The notes under the pieces were generated by a model. It ran no database searches. It was not told the origin of the DNA and saw only the letters and a list, made by a program, of their open reading frames with translations. A DNA stretch of 64,000 bases, taken from positions 1 through 64,000 of the forward strand of contig DADA01000083.1 of assembly GCA_002494895.1 (NCBI GenBank), read 5' to 3'. The position numbers were made by a program, and so were the translations under genes. This document shows, piece by piece, positions 23,653 to 32,260 of the stretch (position 1 is the stretch's first letter; each line of letters begins with the position of its first letter). The stretch comes from Nitrososphaera sp. UBA210 (GTDB taxonomy: Archaea > Thermoproteota > Nitrososphaeria > Nitrososphaerales > Nitrososphaeraceae).

Positions 23653-25736
23653 TAAAGGACATCAGGCTGCAGGACTTTATCGCGCACAAAGACACCCGGC
23701 TGGAATTTGGAAAGGGGATAACCATCTTTGTGGGGCATAACGGTTCGGGCAAGTCCTCGGTAATAGACGCAATAACGTTCGCGCTCTTTGGCGAGCACAC
23801 AAGAAAGTCTGGAAAGAACCTTGTCCGAAGGGGTGCGGGCCAGTGCACCGTGCAGATGCGCTTTGAAATAAATTCAAGGGAATACCAGGCGACGCGCATT
23901 TCCGGCGCCCAGCCCTTTTCGCAGCTGACACTTGTTTCGGAAGGAGGCAAGGAGGTAAGCAGGCACCTGGTCGGTGGGGAGCGAAAGCAGTTTGGCGAGT
24001 CCGTGAGCTTCGAGGTAGCTCGGGTCCTAGGGCTAGACTACGACAAGATGCGCGTCGCCGCAGTAGTCCAGCAGGGAGAGCTCTTGAGGATCGTCGACGC
24101 GCCGCCCAAGGAATTCAAGGAGCTACTTAATGGCCTGATAGGGATTGACAGGCTGGACCGGGCGTCCAGCGTCATGCTCGAAGTAGTCAGGGGCTTTCGC
24201 GAAAGGCTGCGGGACGAAAACGGCTACACCGACTTGGAGATACCCAGGGTAGAAGATCTGGTAACACAAAAGGAACATGAAAAAAAGCAGGCAGAGTCGA
24301 TGCTGCAGGAATTCGAGGATGAAAAAGTGATGCTTGAAGAGAAAATAGTCAGACTCGAAAGTGAAATTTTGCAGCTTGAACCCGTAATCCAGAGGACGCA
24401 GGAGCTCGGCAGCCGCGAGAAATTGCTCATCAGGCATGTTGCAGAAAAACGGGCCTCCATCGAAGGCGAAGTGGTGCGGCTTGGAAGGCTGGTGAAGGAG
24501 GCAACAGGTTCGCTTGCTGCACTTCAGAAAAGAGACGAGGTGCGCATGCGGCTCAGGATGGTGAGGGCAGAGTCCGAGGAAATGCAGAAAAAGGCGGAGG
24601 AAAACGAACGGGCCTATGGCGAGCTCAGGGGATTGCTAGAATTTTCTGGCAGGCTCCAGCTTGCCGACGGCAAGTGCCCAGTCTGCAATTCTCCTGTCGC
24701 CAGGCTGAACGACATGTTCGATGTATCGCACCTGCAAACGGAAATCAGGGCCCAGGAGCAGGAAAAGTTCAGGCTCCAGCGCGCAAAAGTAGAGCTGAGA
24801 AAGGAAGAGCAGGAATTGCTAGAGCATGACAAGAGAATAGCCGCGGCTGAAAAGTTTCTTTCACACAGCTCTATCAGTACGCATGATGAAGTGCAAGGAC
24901 TGGAATCTGATCTGGAAGCAAAGAAAAGGGACCTTGAAAAGCTCCCGGAAGAGATTGTCAAAGTTGGCGCGGATCCCTTCGGGCTTGCAATAGATGGAAT
25001 ATCGACATCACTTGCGGAAGAAATCGTTGTACTGAGGCAGCAGACAAGCGGCATCACCCATCAAAAGTATACGGATGCAAAGCTGGAGAAGGACATGGTT
25101 TCCAGAAAGCTGCAGGACGCCAACAGAAAGATAGGGGGATACCAAAAGACGATAGGCGATGCAGAGGTCGCAATAGACTCTGCGAAAAAGACTATAGTGC
25201 AACTCCAGGAGGCAGCAGGGTTCACCAAGATTTTGGAAAATATCCGGTCGCAAATTTTCAACAGGGATGGGCCCATCGGAACGAGCCTGCGATCGTGGGC
25301 AATCAAGGTCATTTCAGAAAAGGCGTCAGACTATGCATCTCTATTCAACATCGGGATCTCTAGGATCCAGCTCGCAGAAAAGGCACGAGATGTCTCGATA
25401 ACCTGCTATGGAAGGCAGGGCGAGATCGACATTGATTCACTGTCCGGCGGCGAAAAGGTCGCTGTAGCACTGGCACTCAGGCTAGGGATAGCGTTCATGA
25501 TGGGCTCTAGCAAGCTAGATTTCGTGATCCTTGACGAGCCGACAACCCATCTGGACGAAGACAGGAGGAAGGCACTTGTCAGGATAATATCGGATGCGTT
25601 CAGGGAGGGCGCGGGTCCGCTGTCGCAGCTGATAATAATAACGCACGATTCAGACATTTTCGAGGATTCAGAGGTGGACAGGATATTCCGGTTCACAATG
25701 ACGACGGATGGATCAAAGGTATCACAGGAAGGCTAA
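23649..25736 (+). CDS. rad50: Rad50 SMC-like ATPase
   Basis: A 695-residue ABC ATPase: Walker A GHNGSGKSS (29-37), long charged coiled coil, zinc hook CPVC (343-346), second coil, signature LSGGEK (598-603) and Walker B LDFVILDEP (D629, E630). It is on the short side compared with about 850-900 residues in many archaea, so the coils are shorter. The start at 23649 overlaps the mre11 stop; an in-frame ATG-like start at 23607 would add 14 residues inside mre11 and is not needed. It is the last gene of the resection operon. Confidence 0.95.
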   Translation: MIKDIRLQDFIAHKDTRLEFGKGITIFVGHNGSGKSSVIDAITFALFGEHTRKSGKNLVRRGAGQCTVQMRFEINSREYQATRISGAQPFSQLTLVSEGGKEVSRHLVGGERKQFGESVSFEVARVLGLDYDKMRVAAVVQQGELLRIVDAPPKEFKELLNGLIGIDRLDRASSVMLEVVRGFRERLRDENGYTDLEIPRVEDLVTQKEHEKKQAESMLQEFEDEKVMLEEKIVRLESEILQLEPVIQRTQELGSREKLLIRHVAEKRASIEGEVVRLGRLVKEATGSLAALQKRDEVRMRLRMVRAESEEMQKKAEENERAYGELRGLLEFSGRLQLADGKCPVCNSPVARLNDMFDVSHLQTEIRAQEQEKFRLQRAKVELRKEEQELLEHDKRIAAAEKFLSHSSISTHDEVQGLESDLEAKKRDLEKLPEEIVKVGADPFGLAIDGISTSLAEEIVVLRQQTSGITHQKYTDAKLEKDMVSRKLQDANRKIGGYQKTIGDAEVAIDSAKKTIVQLQEAAGFTKILENIRSQIFNRDGPIGTSLRSWAIKVISEKASDYASLFNIGISRIQLAEKARDVSITCYGRQGEIDIDSLSGGEKVAVALALRLGIAFMMGSSKLDFVILDEPTTHLDEDRRKALVRIISDAFREGAGPLSQLIIITHDSDIFEDSEVDRIFRFTMTTDGSKVSQEG

Positions 25737-25793
25737 ACCCAAGGTCTTCCCACACATTTCCCATTGTATTTCAACCATGATCTTAATTTTCTG

Positions 25794-25847
25794 GTTTATA
25801 AACTTAATAGAGTTTATCAACCAATATAGGTTTATACACCAAAATAT
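25794..25847. repeat. Three 18-bp direct repeats starting GTTTAT
   Basis: GTTTAT begins at 25794, 25812 and 25830, exactly 18 bases apart; units share GTTTATxxACxxAATAxx-like pattern. Each copy also looks like a TATA element. They lie between rad50 and a possible short frame and could be regulator half-sites or stacked promoters. Confidence 0.5.
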
Positions 25848-25980
25848 GAAGGCTCAAGTTGATATCGGCTCCAGAAGTCAAATTAAACGATACTCATTGA
25901 CCGAGGTCCCGAGTTTTCGTCCGCGAAAATCATTCTTTCGATTTTGGTGCATAACAGTAGGCGGTCAGATCCGGGGGTAA
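25846..25980 (+). CDS. Possible small basic protein, 44 aa
   Basis: A short ATG frame immediately after the GTTTAT repeats, encoding a basic peptide with a RPRKSFFRFW segment. No family is recognised. It could be a small gene, a remnant, or chance; its only support is the promoter-like repeats just upstream. Confidence 0.25.
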   Translation: MKAQVDIGSRSQIKRYSLTEVPSFRPRKSFFRFWCITVGGQIRG

Positions 25981-25989
25981 TTTCAGGCG

Positions 25990-26322
25990 TTAGCGCTTGT
26001 AGTCGTCCTCTAGCCTGGTGATGTCTGACTCATCAAACTCGCCAGTTGATATTTCCAGAACCACGGCATCGCTCCCCGCGCCTATGAGCCGGTGGACCGC
26101 TTTTTTCGGTATCGTTGCAGAATCACCGGTCTGAAGTAGTTTCGTTTCATCTCCTATCTGTACCTTGACTGGCCCCTTGACGACCTTCCAGAATTCAGAT
26201 CGGTTGTCATGGTACTGGAGGGAGAGCCTCTTGTCGCCGTCGACGTATACGAGCTTTACCGTGCATGGCTCGTTCAGGGTATACCGCTCAAAGTGGCCCC
26301 AGGGGCGTTTTTCAGATATCAC
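25990..26322 (-). CDS. Cupin, phosphomannose isomerase type II-like
   Basis: A 110-residue single cupin: RPWGHFERY, HDNRSEFWKVVKG, GDSATIPKKAVHRLIG and EISTGEFDESDITRLEDDY match the C-terminal isomerase domain of ManC-type GDP-mannose enzymes. On its own such a domain interconverts fructose-6-P and mannose-6-P or has a related sugar role; metal ligands H/E/H are visible. I chose the GTG at 26322 because a TATA (TTTTTAAA, around 26349) is 26-27 nt upstream; TTG at 26328 is the longer alternative. Confidence 0.8.
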   Translation of the reverse strand: MISEKRPWGHFERYTLNEPCTVKLVYVDGDKRLSLQYHDNRSEFWKVVKGPVKVQIGDETKLLQTGDSATIPKKAVHRLIGAGSDAVVLEISTGEFDESDITRLEDDYKR

Positions 26323-26460
26323 TTCCAATAATCTAGTGCGAAACTTTTTAAACGTATGTAGGAACGAGCGCCATCAAACGTCCGGGATACTAGAGGCTTG
26401 GCGGAAGGGGCAGGCAGGGCAAATAAAAGCGACCAGAGCTACCAACAGCCAGGATTCTAT

Positions 26461-27174
26461 TTATGAATAGAACTCTGAGCCCAGCTGAATGAGCGAGCTA
26501 TTCGCGCTTTCTAGAGAAAGCGCTGCATCATAATATTGGCCATCAGCTACCAAAGTCTTGGAATTTTCTATGACACCGGCGATCTCTACTAGTTTTGCCT
26601 CCGTCTTCTCAATTTTATCCGTCTCGACCCATGGATAATCGGCATCAGGACCGTCATCTGAAATTTCGGCCGCATGGTCGAAAATCTGCTTTTGTTCTTC
26701 GAGATAGGCAGCCATTTCTTGCTCAAAGTCATGTACCGCTAGTCCCATCCATTCAGCCCTTTCAAGGACTGCCAAAGTCGCCCCCTCGCAATAGATTGTT
26801 GCATATTCTTGAAGCGATTCCTGCATGTTTGCATCGCCTATTTTGCCTGACGCAGAGTCACATCCATAAGAGATCAGACCCACGCTCGGAAAAGCCATGG
26901 CGCTTATCTCGGTTATCAGTTCTGGCCTGCTGCAATATTCATTCATAAGCATGGACGCGGCGACGCGCCTGGTTTCATTTCTTCCTTCGCCATCAATGTC
27001 TATGACCAAATACTTGATATTTCCGGCTAGAGACGTACAATCGTCCTCTTTTGTCAACTGCTGTGAGGGTGAAGCTGCTAGTGGAAAGGCAAAAGCCACA
27101 GATAGACCAATAGCGACGGCTGTGATTAGGACAACAATGAATGCAATTCTTGCCCTCCTTGTTCCGCGAGACAT
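26461..27174 (-). CDS. Secreted or membrane-anchored hypothetical protein
   Basis: A 237-residue protein with an N-terminal RRAR followed by a hydrophobic stretch (about 10-33, FIVVLITAVAIGLSVAFAF), then an all-helical domain with three Cys (in DDCTS, EYCSR, YGCDS and YCEG context, four in total) and a long C-terminal helical hairpin (IEKTEAKLVEIAGVIENSKT). No family is recognised. The four Cys could form two disulphides outside the cell. Transcribed alone. Confidence 0.65.
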   Translation of the reverse strand: MSRGTRRARIAFIVVLITAVAIGLSVAFAFPLAASPSQQLTKEDDCTSLAGNIKYLVIDIDGEGRNETRRVAASMLMNEYCSRPELITEISAMAFPSVGLISYGCDSASGKIGDANMQESLQEYATIYCEGATLAVLERAEWMGLAVHDFEQEMAAYLEEQKQIFDHAAEISDDGPDADYPWVETDKIEKTEAKLVEIAGVIENSKTLVADGQYYDAALSLESANSSLIQLGSEFYS

Positions 27175-27560
27175 TGACAGCTACTCCTACTTTTCCTGAT
27201 ATATGAGGGATGTTGAATCTGAGTTATAGCAGATCAGTTCCGGAATCCGGCCGCTAGTAGAGGCCACTGTGATCCGCAATGCGGAACAAAAAAGTGAAAC
27301 GGATCAGGGGACGGCGAGCAAACGCCGTTTCGACACCCCGACCGCAAGACATGAGGTCCGTAGATCTGATCTACGGTATTGCATGAAGATAATTACATTC
27401 TATTAAACACGTACGTAACAGTTCGCCGCTATAATGGTATTATGTGGTTAGCTACTATCGCGAGCTTTGTTCCCTACCAACTGCTATATGCCACCTTTAG
27501 CATTGGTCATTATCGCGTATGTCATAATGGATTAATATTGTTCCTCTCACCTACACACAA
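27175..27560. other. Structured intergenic region and promoter of the RTX gene
   Basis: About 385 bases with no gene. Between 27240 and 27380 several inverted repeats cluster: TGATCCG/CGGATCA (27270-27276 with 27300-27306), TCCGC-AAT-GCGGA (27273-27285), ACGGCG/CGCCGT (27311-27328) and CCGTAGATC-T-GATCTACGG (27358-27376). This may be a structured RNA or an operator cluster. The TATA TTAATATT (27532-27539) is 26 nt before the RTX ATG. Confidence 0.45.
27358..27376. repeat. Perfect 9-bp inverted repeat
   Basis: CCGTAGATC-T-GATCTACGG, the strongest of the inverted repeats between the secreted-protein gene and the RTX gene. Its 1-nt spacer makes it more like a protein-binding palindrome than an RNA hairpin loop. 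Confidence 0.5.
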
Positions 27561-29909
27561 ATGAACAGAACTTTAGGAGTCATACTCCTTATTGCAGCGA
27601 TTGCTTCGATGCTTACAGTAGTAAGGCCAACGATTGCGAATGCAGCGGTAGACTACGACGACGCATGCGCAAACGCGACAATAATAATGACAGGCAACGG
27701 TGGCACGAAATATGGCACCGATGGCAACGACATTATTAGAGGGACAAACGGTAACGACATAATATTCGCAAAGAAAGGTAACGACATCGTTTGTGGACTG
27801 GATGGCCATGACTTTATAGTCACAGCTGATGGCGATGACATAGTCTACGGCGGTCCTGGAAATGATGACATTTATACCGGCAACCATGACGACACGGTCT
27901 ATGCAGGTACCGGAACCGACCAAGTTTGGGCCGGCTTTGGAACCGACATCATTTTCGGTGAGGAAGACAACGACGTTCTCTACCTAGGAGACAGCACCAA
28001 TACCCAAGTAGTAATCCCTCCAGATGAGGGGTACGGCGGTCCGGGAAATGACTTTATCCATGGCGGCGACGGCAACGACGATGCCTTCGGCGGCGACGGC
28101 AACGACGTATTATTCGGCGGAGCAGGCGATGGGGACTTGGATGGCGAAGGAGGCAACGACTTCCTGGAAGGCGGCAGAGCGTTTGACCGGTTAATCGGCG
28201 GCCCCGGAAACGACAGACTTGTCGGAACCAACGGCAATGACGATATCTTTAGCAACGATGGCGTGTCTTGGAATGACTTTGTGCACGGCGGCGGCGGAAC
28301 CAACGACGAATGCGTTACTGATCCAGATCGTTCTCTGGGCTGTGAAGTGCTGACGGGAACTGGCAATCCACCACCGGGCCTAACAACCGACATAGTTCCA
28401 GATGCGTGCGCAGATCCAACAATAATAGGTACAAGTAATTCAATTCAGGGCACGGGAGGAAACGACGTGATACTTGGCTCCCACCGCAGCGAGAACATCT
28501 TTGGCAACGGCGGCGACGACATAATATGTGCCATGGGCGGCGATGACAAGATCTTTGGCGGCGCTGGCGACGACACAATTCACGCAGGTTCGGGAAACGA
28601 TCTCGTACTCGGCGGCGCGGGGAGTGAGGTAGTATTTGGCCAAGAGGGCAACGACGTTATATTTACTGATGCAAACGGGGGCTTTGCAGAATCCATATCA
28701 GGCGGTCCCGGTGATGACTACATCAACGATGGCGCTGGCGACGCGAATATTGCCGGTGATGAAGGCAACGACGTAGTCAGAGGAGGCGCTGGAAACGAGC
28801 TAATGAACGGCGGCCCCGGAGATGACTTTTTGGAAGGCGGCATTGGCAGCGAGGACATGTTTGGCGACGAAGGTAATGACATGCTAGTGGGCGCCGGCGG
28901 AAATGAAAACATGGAAGGCGGTCCCGGAAACGACTTCCTTCTGGGCGAGGCAGGATTTGACAACATGGTCGGCGGTCCCGGAAGCGACATCTTGAACGGT
29001 GGATGGGACGACGACGTGCTGACGGATCAGGATGGGGTTTCTGGCAACGACTTTCTGGATGGCAACGGTGAAGGGACAGGCAATACTGCGGCCCCTGTTA
29101 CAGCACTACTTGCAGATGTATGTATTAGCGATCCCGGCGATGTCGAAGTGGACTGCGAGCTGGACGCCTCTATTGGCGAAGAAAGTTGTGATGACCCAAC
29201 CATAACTGGATCTGGGCAAATAAGCGGAACTGCAGGCAACGACATCATAAGAGGAAGCGCGGGGCCTGACACGATCAATGCCGGCGACGGAAACGACATC
29301 ATATGCGGACTTGACGGCAACGACACGATCAACGGCGGTAACGGAAATGACTTTATCTTCGGCCAGAACGGCAACGACAACCTCAATGGCGGAAACAATG
29401 ACGATGTCATCTATGGCGGACCTAACAACGACGTTATCCATGGCGACGCTGGAGACGACTCGGTGTTCGGAGACGGCGGGGACGACGATGTCTTTGGTGA
29501 CGCTGGAGTAGATGGTGTGTTCGGAGGCGGTGGCAACGACATGGTCGATGGCGGACTTAACGACGACAGAGTATACGGCGGAGACGGCAACGATGACTTG
29601 TTCGGTGGCACCGATACGGGCGTGGACAAGCTGCTAGCAGGACCCGGCGACGACTTCCTTGACGCAGGACCCGGCGACGACACTCTCTACGGCCTGGATG
29701 GCAGCGACGAAATGCACGGCGGCGACGGATCTGACAGGCTTTGGGGCGACGGTCCTGGAGACGAAGGAGATGATCAGCTGTTCGGTGGTCCCGGAAATGA
29801 CAGTGCCGTGAACTCGCTGGACGGAGTCGTGGGAAATGACTTTGTGGATGGAGGTCCGGGCATCGAAAAATGTGTCACCGACCCAGATCCTAAAGTGAAC
29901 TGTGAGTAG
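27561..29909 (+). CDS. RTX (hemolysin-type) calcium-binding repeat surface protein
   Basis: A 782-residue exported protein: signal peptide (LGVILLIAAIASMLTVV ... ANA), then dozens of Asp/Gly nonapeptides GGxGNDxIxG that fold into calcium-binding parallel beta-rolls. Three large modules are visible, each opening near DDACANATI, DACADPTIIG or ESCDDPTITG and closing near CVTDPDRSLGCE, CISDPGDVEVDCE or CVTDPDPKVNCE, so each is bracketed by Cys residues. The Sec-type signal replaces the type I secretion used by bacterial RTX proteins. Likely role is extracellular matrix or adhesion; this is inferred. Leaderless by its TATA; a terminator follows. Confidence 0.85.
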   Translation: MNRTLGVILLIAAIASMLTVVRPTIANAAVDYDDACANATIIMTGNGGTKYGTDGNDIIRGTNGNDIIFAKKGNDIVCGLDGHDFIVTADGDDIVYGGPGNDDIYTGNHDDTVYAGTGTDQVWAGFGTDIIFGEEDNDVLYLGDSTNTQVVIPPDEGYGGPGNDFIHGGDGNDDAFGGDGNDVLFGGAGDGDLDGEGGNDFLEGGRAFDRLIGGPGNDRLVGTNGNDDIFSNDGVSWNDFVHGGGGTNDECVTDPDRSLGCEVLTGTGNPPPGLTTDIVPDACADPTIIGTSNSIQGTGGNDVILGSHRSENIFGNGGDDIICAMGGDDKIFGGAGDDTIHAGSGNDLVLGGAGSEVVFGQEGNDVIFTDANGGFAESISGGPGDDYINDGAGDANIAGDEGNDVVRGGAGNELMNGGPGDDFLEGGIGSEDMFGDEGNDMLVGAGGNENMEGGPGNDFLLGEAGFDNMVGGPGSDILNGGWDDDVLTDQDGVSGNDFLDGNGEGTGNTAAPVTALLADVCISDPGDVEVDCELDASIGEESCDDPTITGSGQISGTAGNDIIRGSAGPDTINAGDGNDIICGLDGNDTINGGNGNDFIFGQNGNDNLNGGNNDDVIYGGPNNDVIHGDAGDDSVFGDGGDDDVFGDAGVDGVFGGGGNDMVDGGLNDDRVYGGDGNDDLFGGTDTGVDKLLAGPGDDFLDAGPGDDTLYGLDGSDEMHGGDGSDRLWGDGPGDEGDDQLFGGPGNDSAVNSLDGVVGNDFVDGGPGIEKCVTDPDPKVNCE

Positions 29910-29941
29910 ATAGAATCTACCCACACCTCTTTTTCTTTTTT
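29906..29941 (+). terminator. Hairpin plus T-tract terminator of the RTX gene
   Basis: GTAGAT-AGA-ATCTAC (29906-29920) overlaps the stop codon and is followed by a T-rich tract (29929-29941). Same layout as behind the SIMPL and S-layer genes. Confidence 0.6.
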
Positions 29942-29975
29942 ATCGCGTAATACTATCGACCGACGTGCGTATCTC

Positions 29976-30959
29976 TTACGGCATTAGTTTGGAATGCGGT
30001 ATGACTGTTATTCTTTCCACATACTGAAATCTTGAACGAATCAAGGTCTGAATCCGGACAGAAAGTAGTTCTATATCTGTCAGCTTCTTGTTCCCATCAA
30101 CTTCTATGTGCACTTCTGCCTGCGCCATCATGCCGGCAGGTCTAAGAAATACCGATCTCACTTTTATTGCCTCATCTTTGAACCTACTCTCCACAGTGTT
30201 CTTTAGAATATCCGCTAGCGCGGGGTTGTGCCATGCATCAACCAAAATGAGGGACGTCTGTCTTAGTGAAAGGTAGGCGACAGAGAATATGTATCCGGCA
30301 ATTATGATGCCGCCTATTGCGTCCATTTGCAGAAAACCAAACTGGGTTGCGATAAGAACGCTGATAAAACCGATGACAGATGCGGAACCGTCCTTTATCG
30401 AATTCTTGGCATCGATTTTTAGAGAGAGAAGATCGTATTTGTGTGCTATTTTTCTCATCTGAAAAGCTCTCTGTAAAGATATTGCACCTGCGGCTGCCAG
30501 AACGACCATCGTGAGTACAGGTTGCCGAATTTCGTGCGGGTCCAATAGTGATTGGTACGACTGATAGAGGATGAACACGCCAATTGCAATCATGCCGATA
30601 GCGGCCACCATTGCAGCAAAGCTCTCGACCTTGTAGTATCCAAACGGGAACTTCTTGTTGGCTGGACGGTTCGCTAACCTGAGTCCAAAGAAAACGATTA
30701 GCGAAATTAGCGCGTCTGATACAGAATCTATGCCGTCTGCCGTAGCAACGATGCTTCCGCTTATCTGTCCAACAATCAGTTCGGCAATCCCTATCGCAAC
30801 CAGCGTTACAACAGAAATCTTGGCTATTCGCTGACCAGCTTTCAAACCTTCCGTTAGGACGTCGGTGTTTTTGCCGCCATTCTTTTCATCAGAAGCTGTC
30901 AGCGTATCACGTTTTGCGTTATTGCCTTTCGTGATATCTACAGCGAAAGGTTCATCCAA
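29976..30959 (-). CDS. Cation diffusion facilitator family transporter
   Basis: A 327-residue CDF protein with six TM helices (about 46-68, 77-95, 117-136, 145-160, 188-205, 215-232) and a C-terminal cytoplasmic ferredoxin-like domain (ALADILKNTVESRF ... AQAEVHIEVDGNKKL). TM2 has DSVSD (DxxxD) and TM5 has DAKNSIKDG. DxxxD in TM2 rather than HxxxD is more often linked to Mn, Fe or Cd than Zn, but the metal cannot be fixed from sequence. TTG start about 26 nt from a TATA at 30984-30992. It runs tail to tail with the RTX gene. Confidence 0.85.
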   Translation of the reverse strand: MDEPFAVDITKGNNAKRDTLTASDEKNGGKNTDVLTEGLKAGQRIAKISVVTLVAIGIAELIVGQISGSIVATADGIDSVSDALISLIVFFGLRLANRPANKKFPFGYYKVESFAAMVAAIGMIAIGVFILYQSYQSLLDPHEIRQPVLTMVVLAAAGAISLQRAFQMRKIAHKYDLLSLKIDAKNSIKDGSASVIGFISVLIATQFGFLQMDAIGGIIIAGYIFSVAYLSLRQTSLILVDAWHNPALADILKNTVESRFKDEAIKVRSVFLRPAGMMAQAEVHIEVDGNKKLTDIELLSVRIQTLIRSRFQYVERITVIPHSKLMP

Positions 30960-31269
30960 CTATAACTAGGCATATCAACTTCTGTATTTATGATATTTAA
31001 GACTTGAATGCACTTGTAATATTTGCAAATAGTCGTCTAGGTTTCTTGATCCATTATTAAGGCAAGACCTGAACCTTCGAAAACGATTTCAGGAAACTTT
31101 CGTTTCCGGCGCAGCCCCACGGAAAGACTTGATTCTCATTTCGTTAAAGCAATCGATGAATTGCAACAGTTTTGCACCCATTCGCGATATCTTGCATCAC
31201 CGTAACTCATAGATTGTTGCAACACTTTCTTATAGAGGAACCCGGCAATTACGAAATATCTCAGAATTG
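30960..31269. other. Divergent intergenic region with hairpins
   Basis: About 310 bases between the CDF gene and the Lon-like gene. It holds a TATA for each side, a hairpin GGAAAC-TTTC-GTTTCC (31092-31107), and a TTGCAACA half-site (31161) that recurs as the palindrome at 31215. No gene seen. Confidence 0.4.
31215..31224. promoter_or_regulatory. Palindrome TGTTGCAACA next to a TATA box
   Basis: A perfect 10-bp palindrome just upstream of the TATA-like TTCTTATAG (31227-31235) of the Lon-like gene. The inverted half TTGCAACA also occurs about 54 bases upstream. Position suggests an operator. Confidence 0.4.
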
Positions 31270-32244
31270 ATGTCGGGCAGACCCAGCAGCGTTACTACAC
31301 GCAAAAACCAGATCTTGGTACTGATGGTCATCGCTGCGTCCGCGATTGCCTTAATGAGTTATATTTCCCTTTCATCAGAACTTGGAGGCAAGTCTACGAT
31401 AATAGAGCAGCAAGGCCTAGAAATCCAGCAGTATGAAAAAGCCGTTGCTGACCAGCAACTAGAGCTCGCAGAAAAGACGACGCGGCTTGCCGAGCTGGAC
31501 TCTAAGATAGACACACTGTCATCTGATCTGAGTGCAAAGTCGCAGGAGGCTGCAAGCCTGGGCGGCCAGCTGGAATCGGCCAGCGGCGAGCTACAGTCCC
31601 TAAAGGATCAGGCCGTCCTGCTTGAATCTCAAATCACGATACTGGAGGACGAGCTCCGGGCAAACGAACAACAGATAGAAGAGTTAAGGCAACAGAACGA
31701 ACCATCGAAACATCTGACCATGACGCATTATGGTCTTGGTGTTGACCAGGATGAAAAGGGTGTAGTATTCCCGCTGGAAGTTGAAATCGTGAGCGGCGGA
31801 ACGGGAACTCTGTCGATGGACATTAGCAGTGTTGAATACGAGCCCAGCTTCCAGGAAGCCATCAGGGACGCGGCGGCAGCGGCGTCCGCGCACACCGGCG
31901 TTCCAATAGCCGACAAGGACATTACCGTTAGAGTGGCTGGCCACCATCCGCGGGACGGCGGCTTGGTAAAGGTTGACGGTTCTTCCGCAGGAGCCCTCAT
32001 TGCGGGCATGATAGCCGCCGGTCTTTCTGACAAGGCAATTAACCCATCAGTCCTTGTGACAGGAACCATCAGTCAGGACGGAACCATAGGCAGGATAGGA
32101 AGCCTTGAAGAAAAGACCGACGCGGCAGGGACGTTTGGCGTTGAAACAGTGCTCGTTCCGAAGTCTCAGGAGTTTGAGTCTGAGCAGGTACTCGTCATAG
32201 GGGTTTCGGATATTGGCGAGTTGATGAAGTACTTTACATCATAG
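31270..32244 (+). CDS. Membrane-anchored Lon-type (S16) protease without ATPase domain
   Basis: A 324-residue protein: one N-terminal TM helix (about 15-35, ILVLMVIAASAIALM), a coiled coil (about 44-145) and a C-terminal Lon proteolytic domain. Catalytic Ser239 (VDGSSAGALIAG) and Lys282 (IGSLEEKTDAA) are 43 residues apart, the same spacing as Ser679/Lys722 of E. coli Lon. No AAA domain is present, and the TM orientation probably places the protease outside the membrane. The neighbours are surface proteins, so processing or quality control of the S-layer is a possible role. ATG at 31270 preferred over TTG at 31267. Confidence 0.82.
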   Translation: MSGRPSSVTTRKNQILVLMVIAASAIALMSYISLSSELGGKSTIIEQQGLEIQQYEKAVADQQLELAEKTTRLAELDSKIDTLSSDLSAKSQEAASLGGQLESASGELQSLKDQAVLLESQITILEDELRANEQQIEELRQQNEPSKHLTMTHYGLGVDQDEKGVVFPLEVEIVSGGTGTLSMDISSVEYEPSFQEAIRDAAAAASAHTGVPIADKDITVRVAGHHPRDGGLVKVDGSSAGALIAGMIAAGLSDKAINPSVLVTGTISQDGTIGRIGSLEEKTDAAGTFGVETVLVPKSQEFESEQVLVIGVSDIGELMKYFTS

Positions 32245-32260
32245 TTTCTAGACTATGATG
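32237..32260. terminator. Hairpin between convergent genes
   Basis: CATCATAGT-TTCTAG-ACTATGATG, a perfect 9-bp stem that contains the stop codons of both the Lon-like gene and the minus-strand S-layer paralogue. No T-run follows. It probably stabilises or ends transcripts in both directions. Confidence 0.5.

Noticed and set aside
25794..25847. A CRISPR-like array
   Set aside because: Only three short AT-rich units with no unique spacers of constant length; repeat unit and spacer cannot be separated, and no cas gene is near.
27311..27340. A tRNA-like GTTTCGACACC stretch near an inverted repeat
   Set aside because: The region does not close into a cloverleaf and lacks a CCA-side acceptor pairing.
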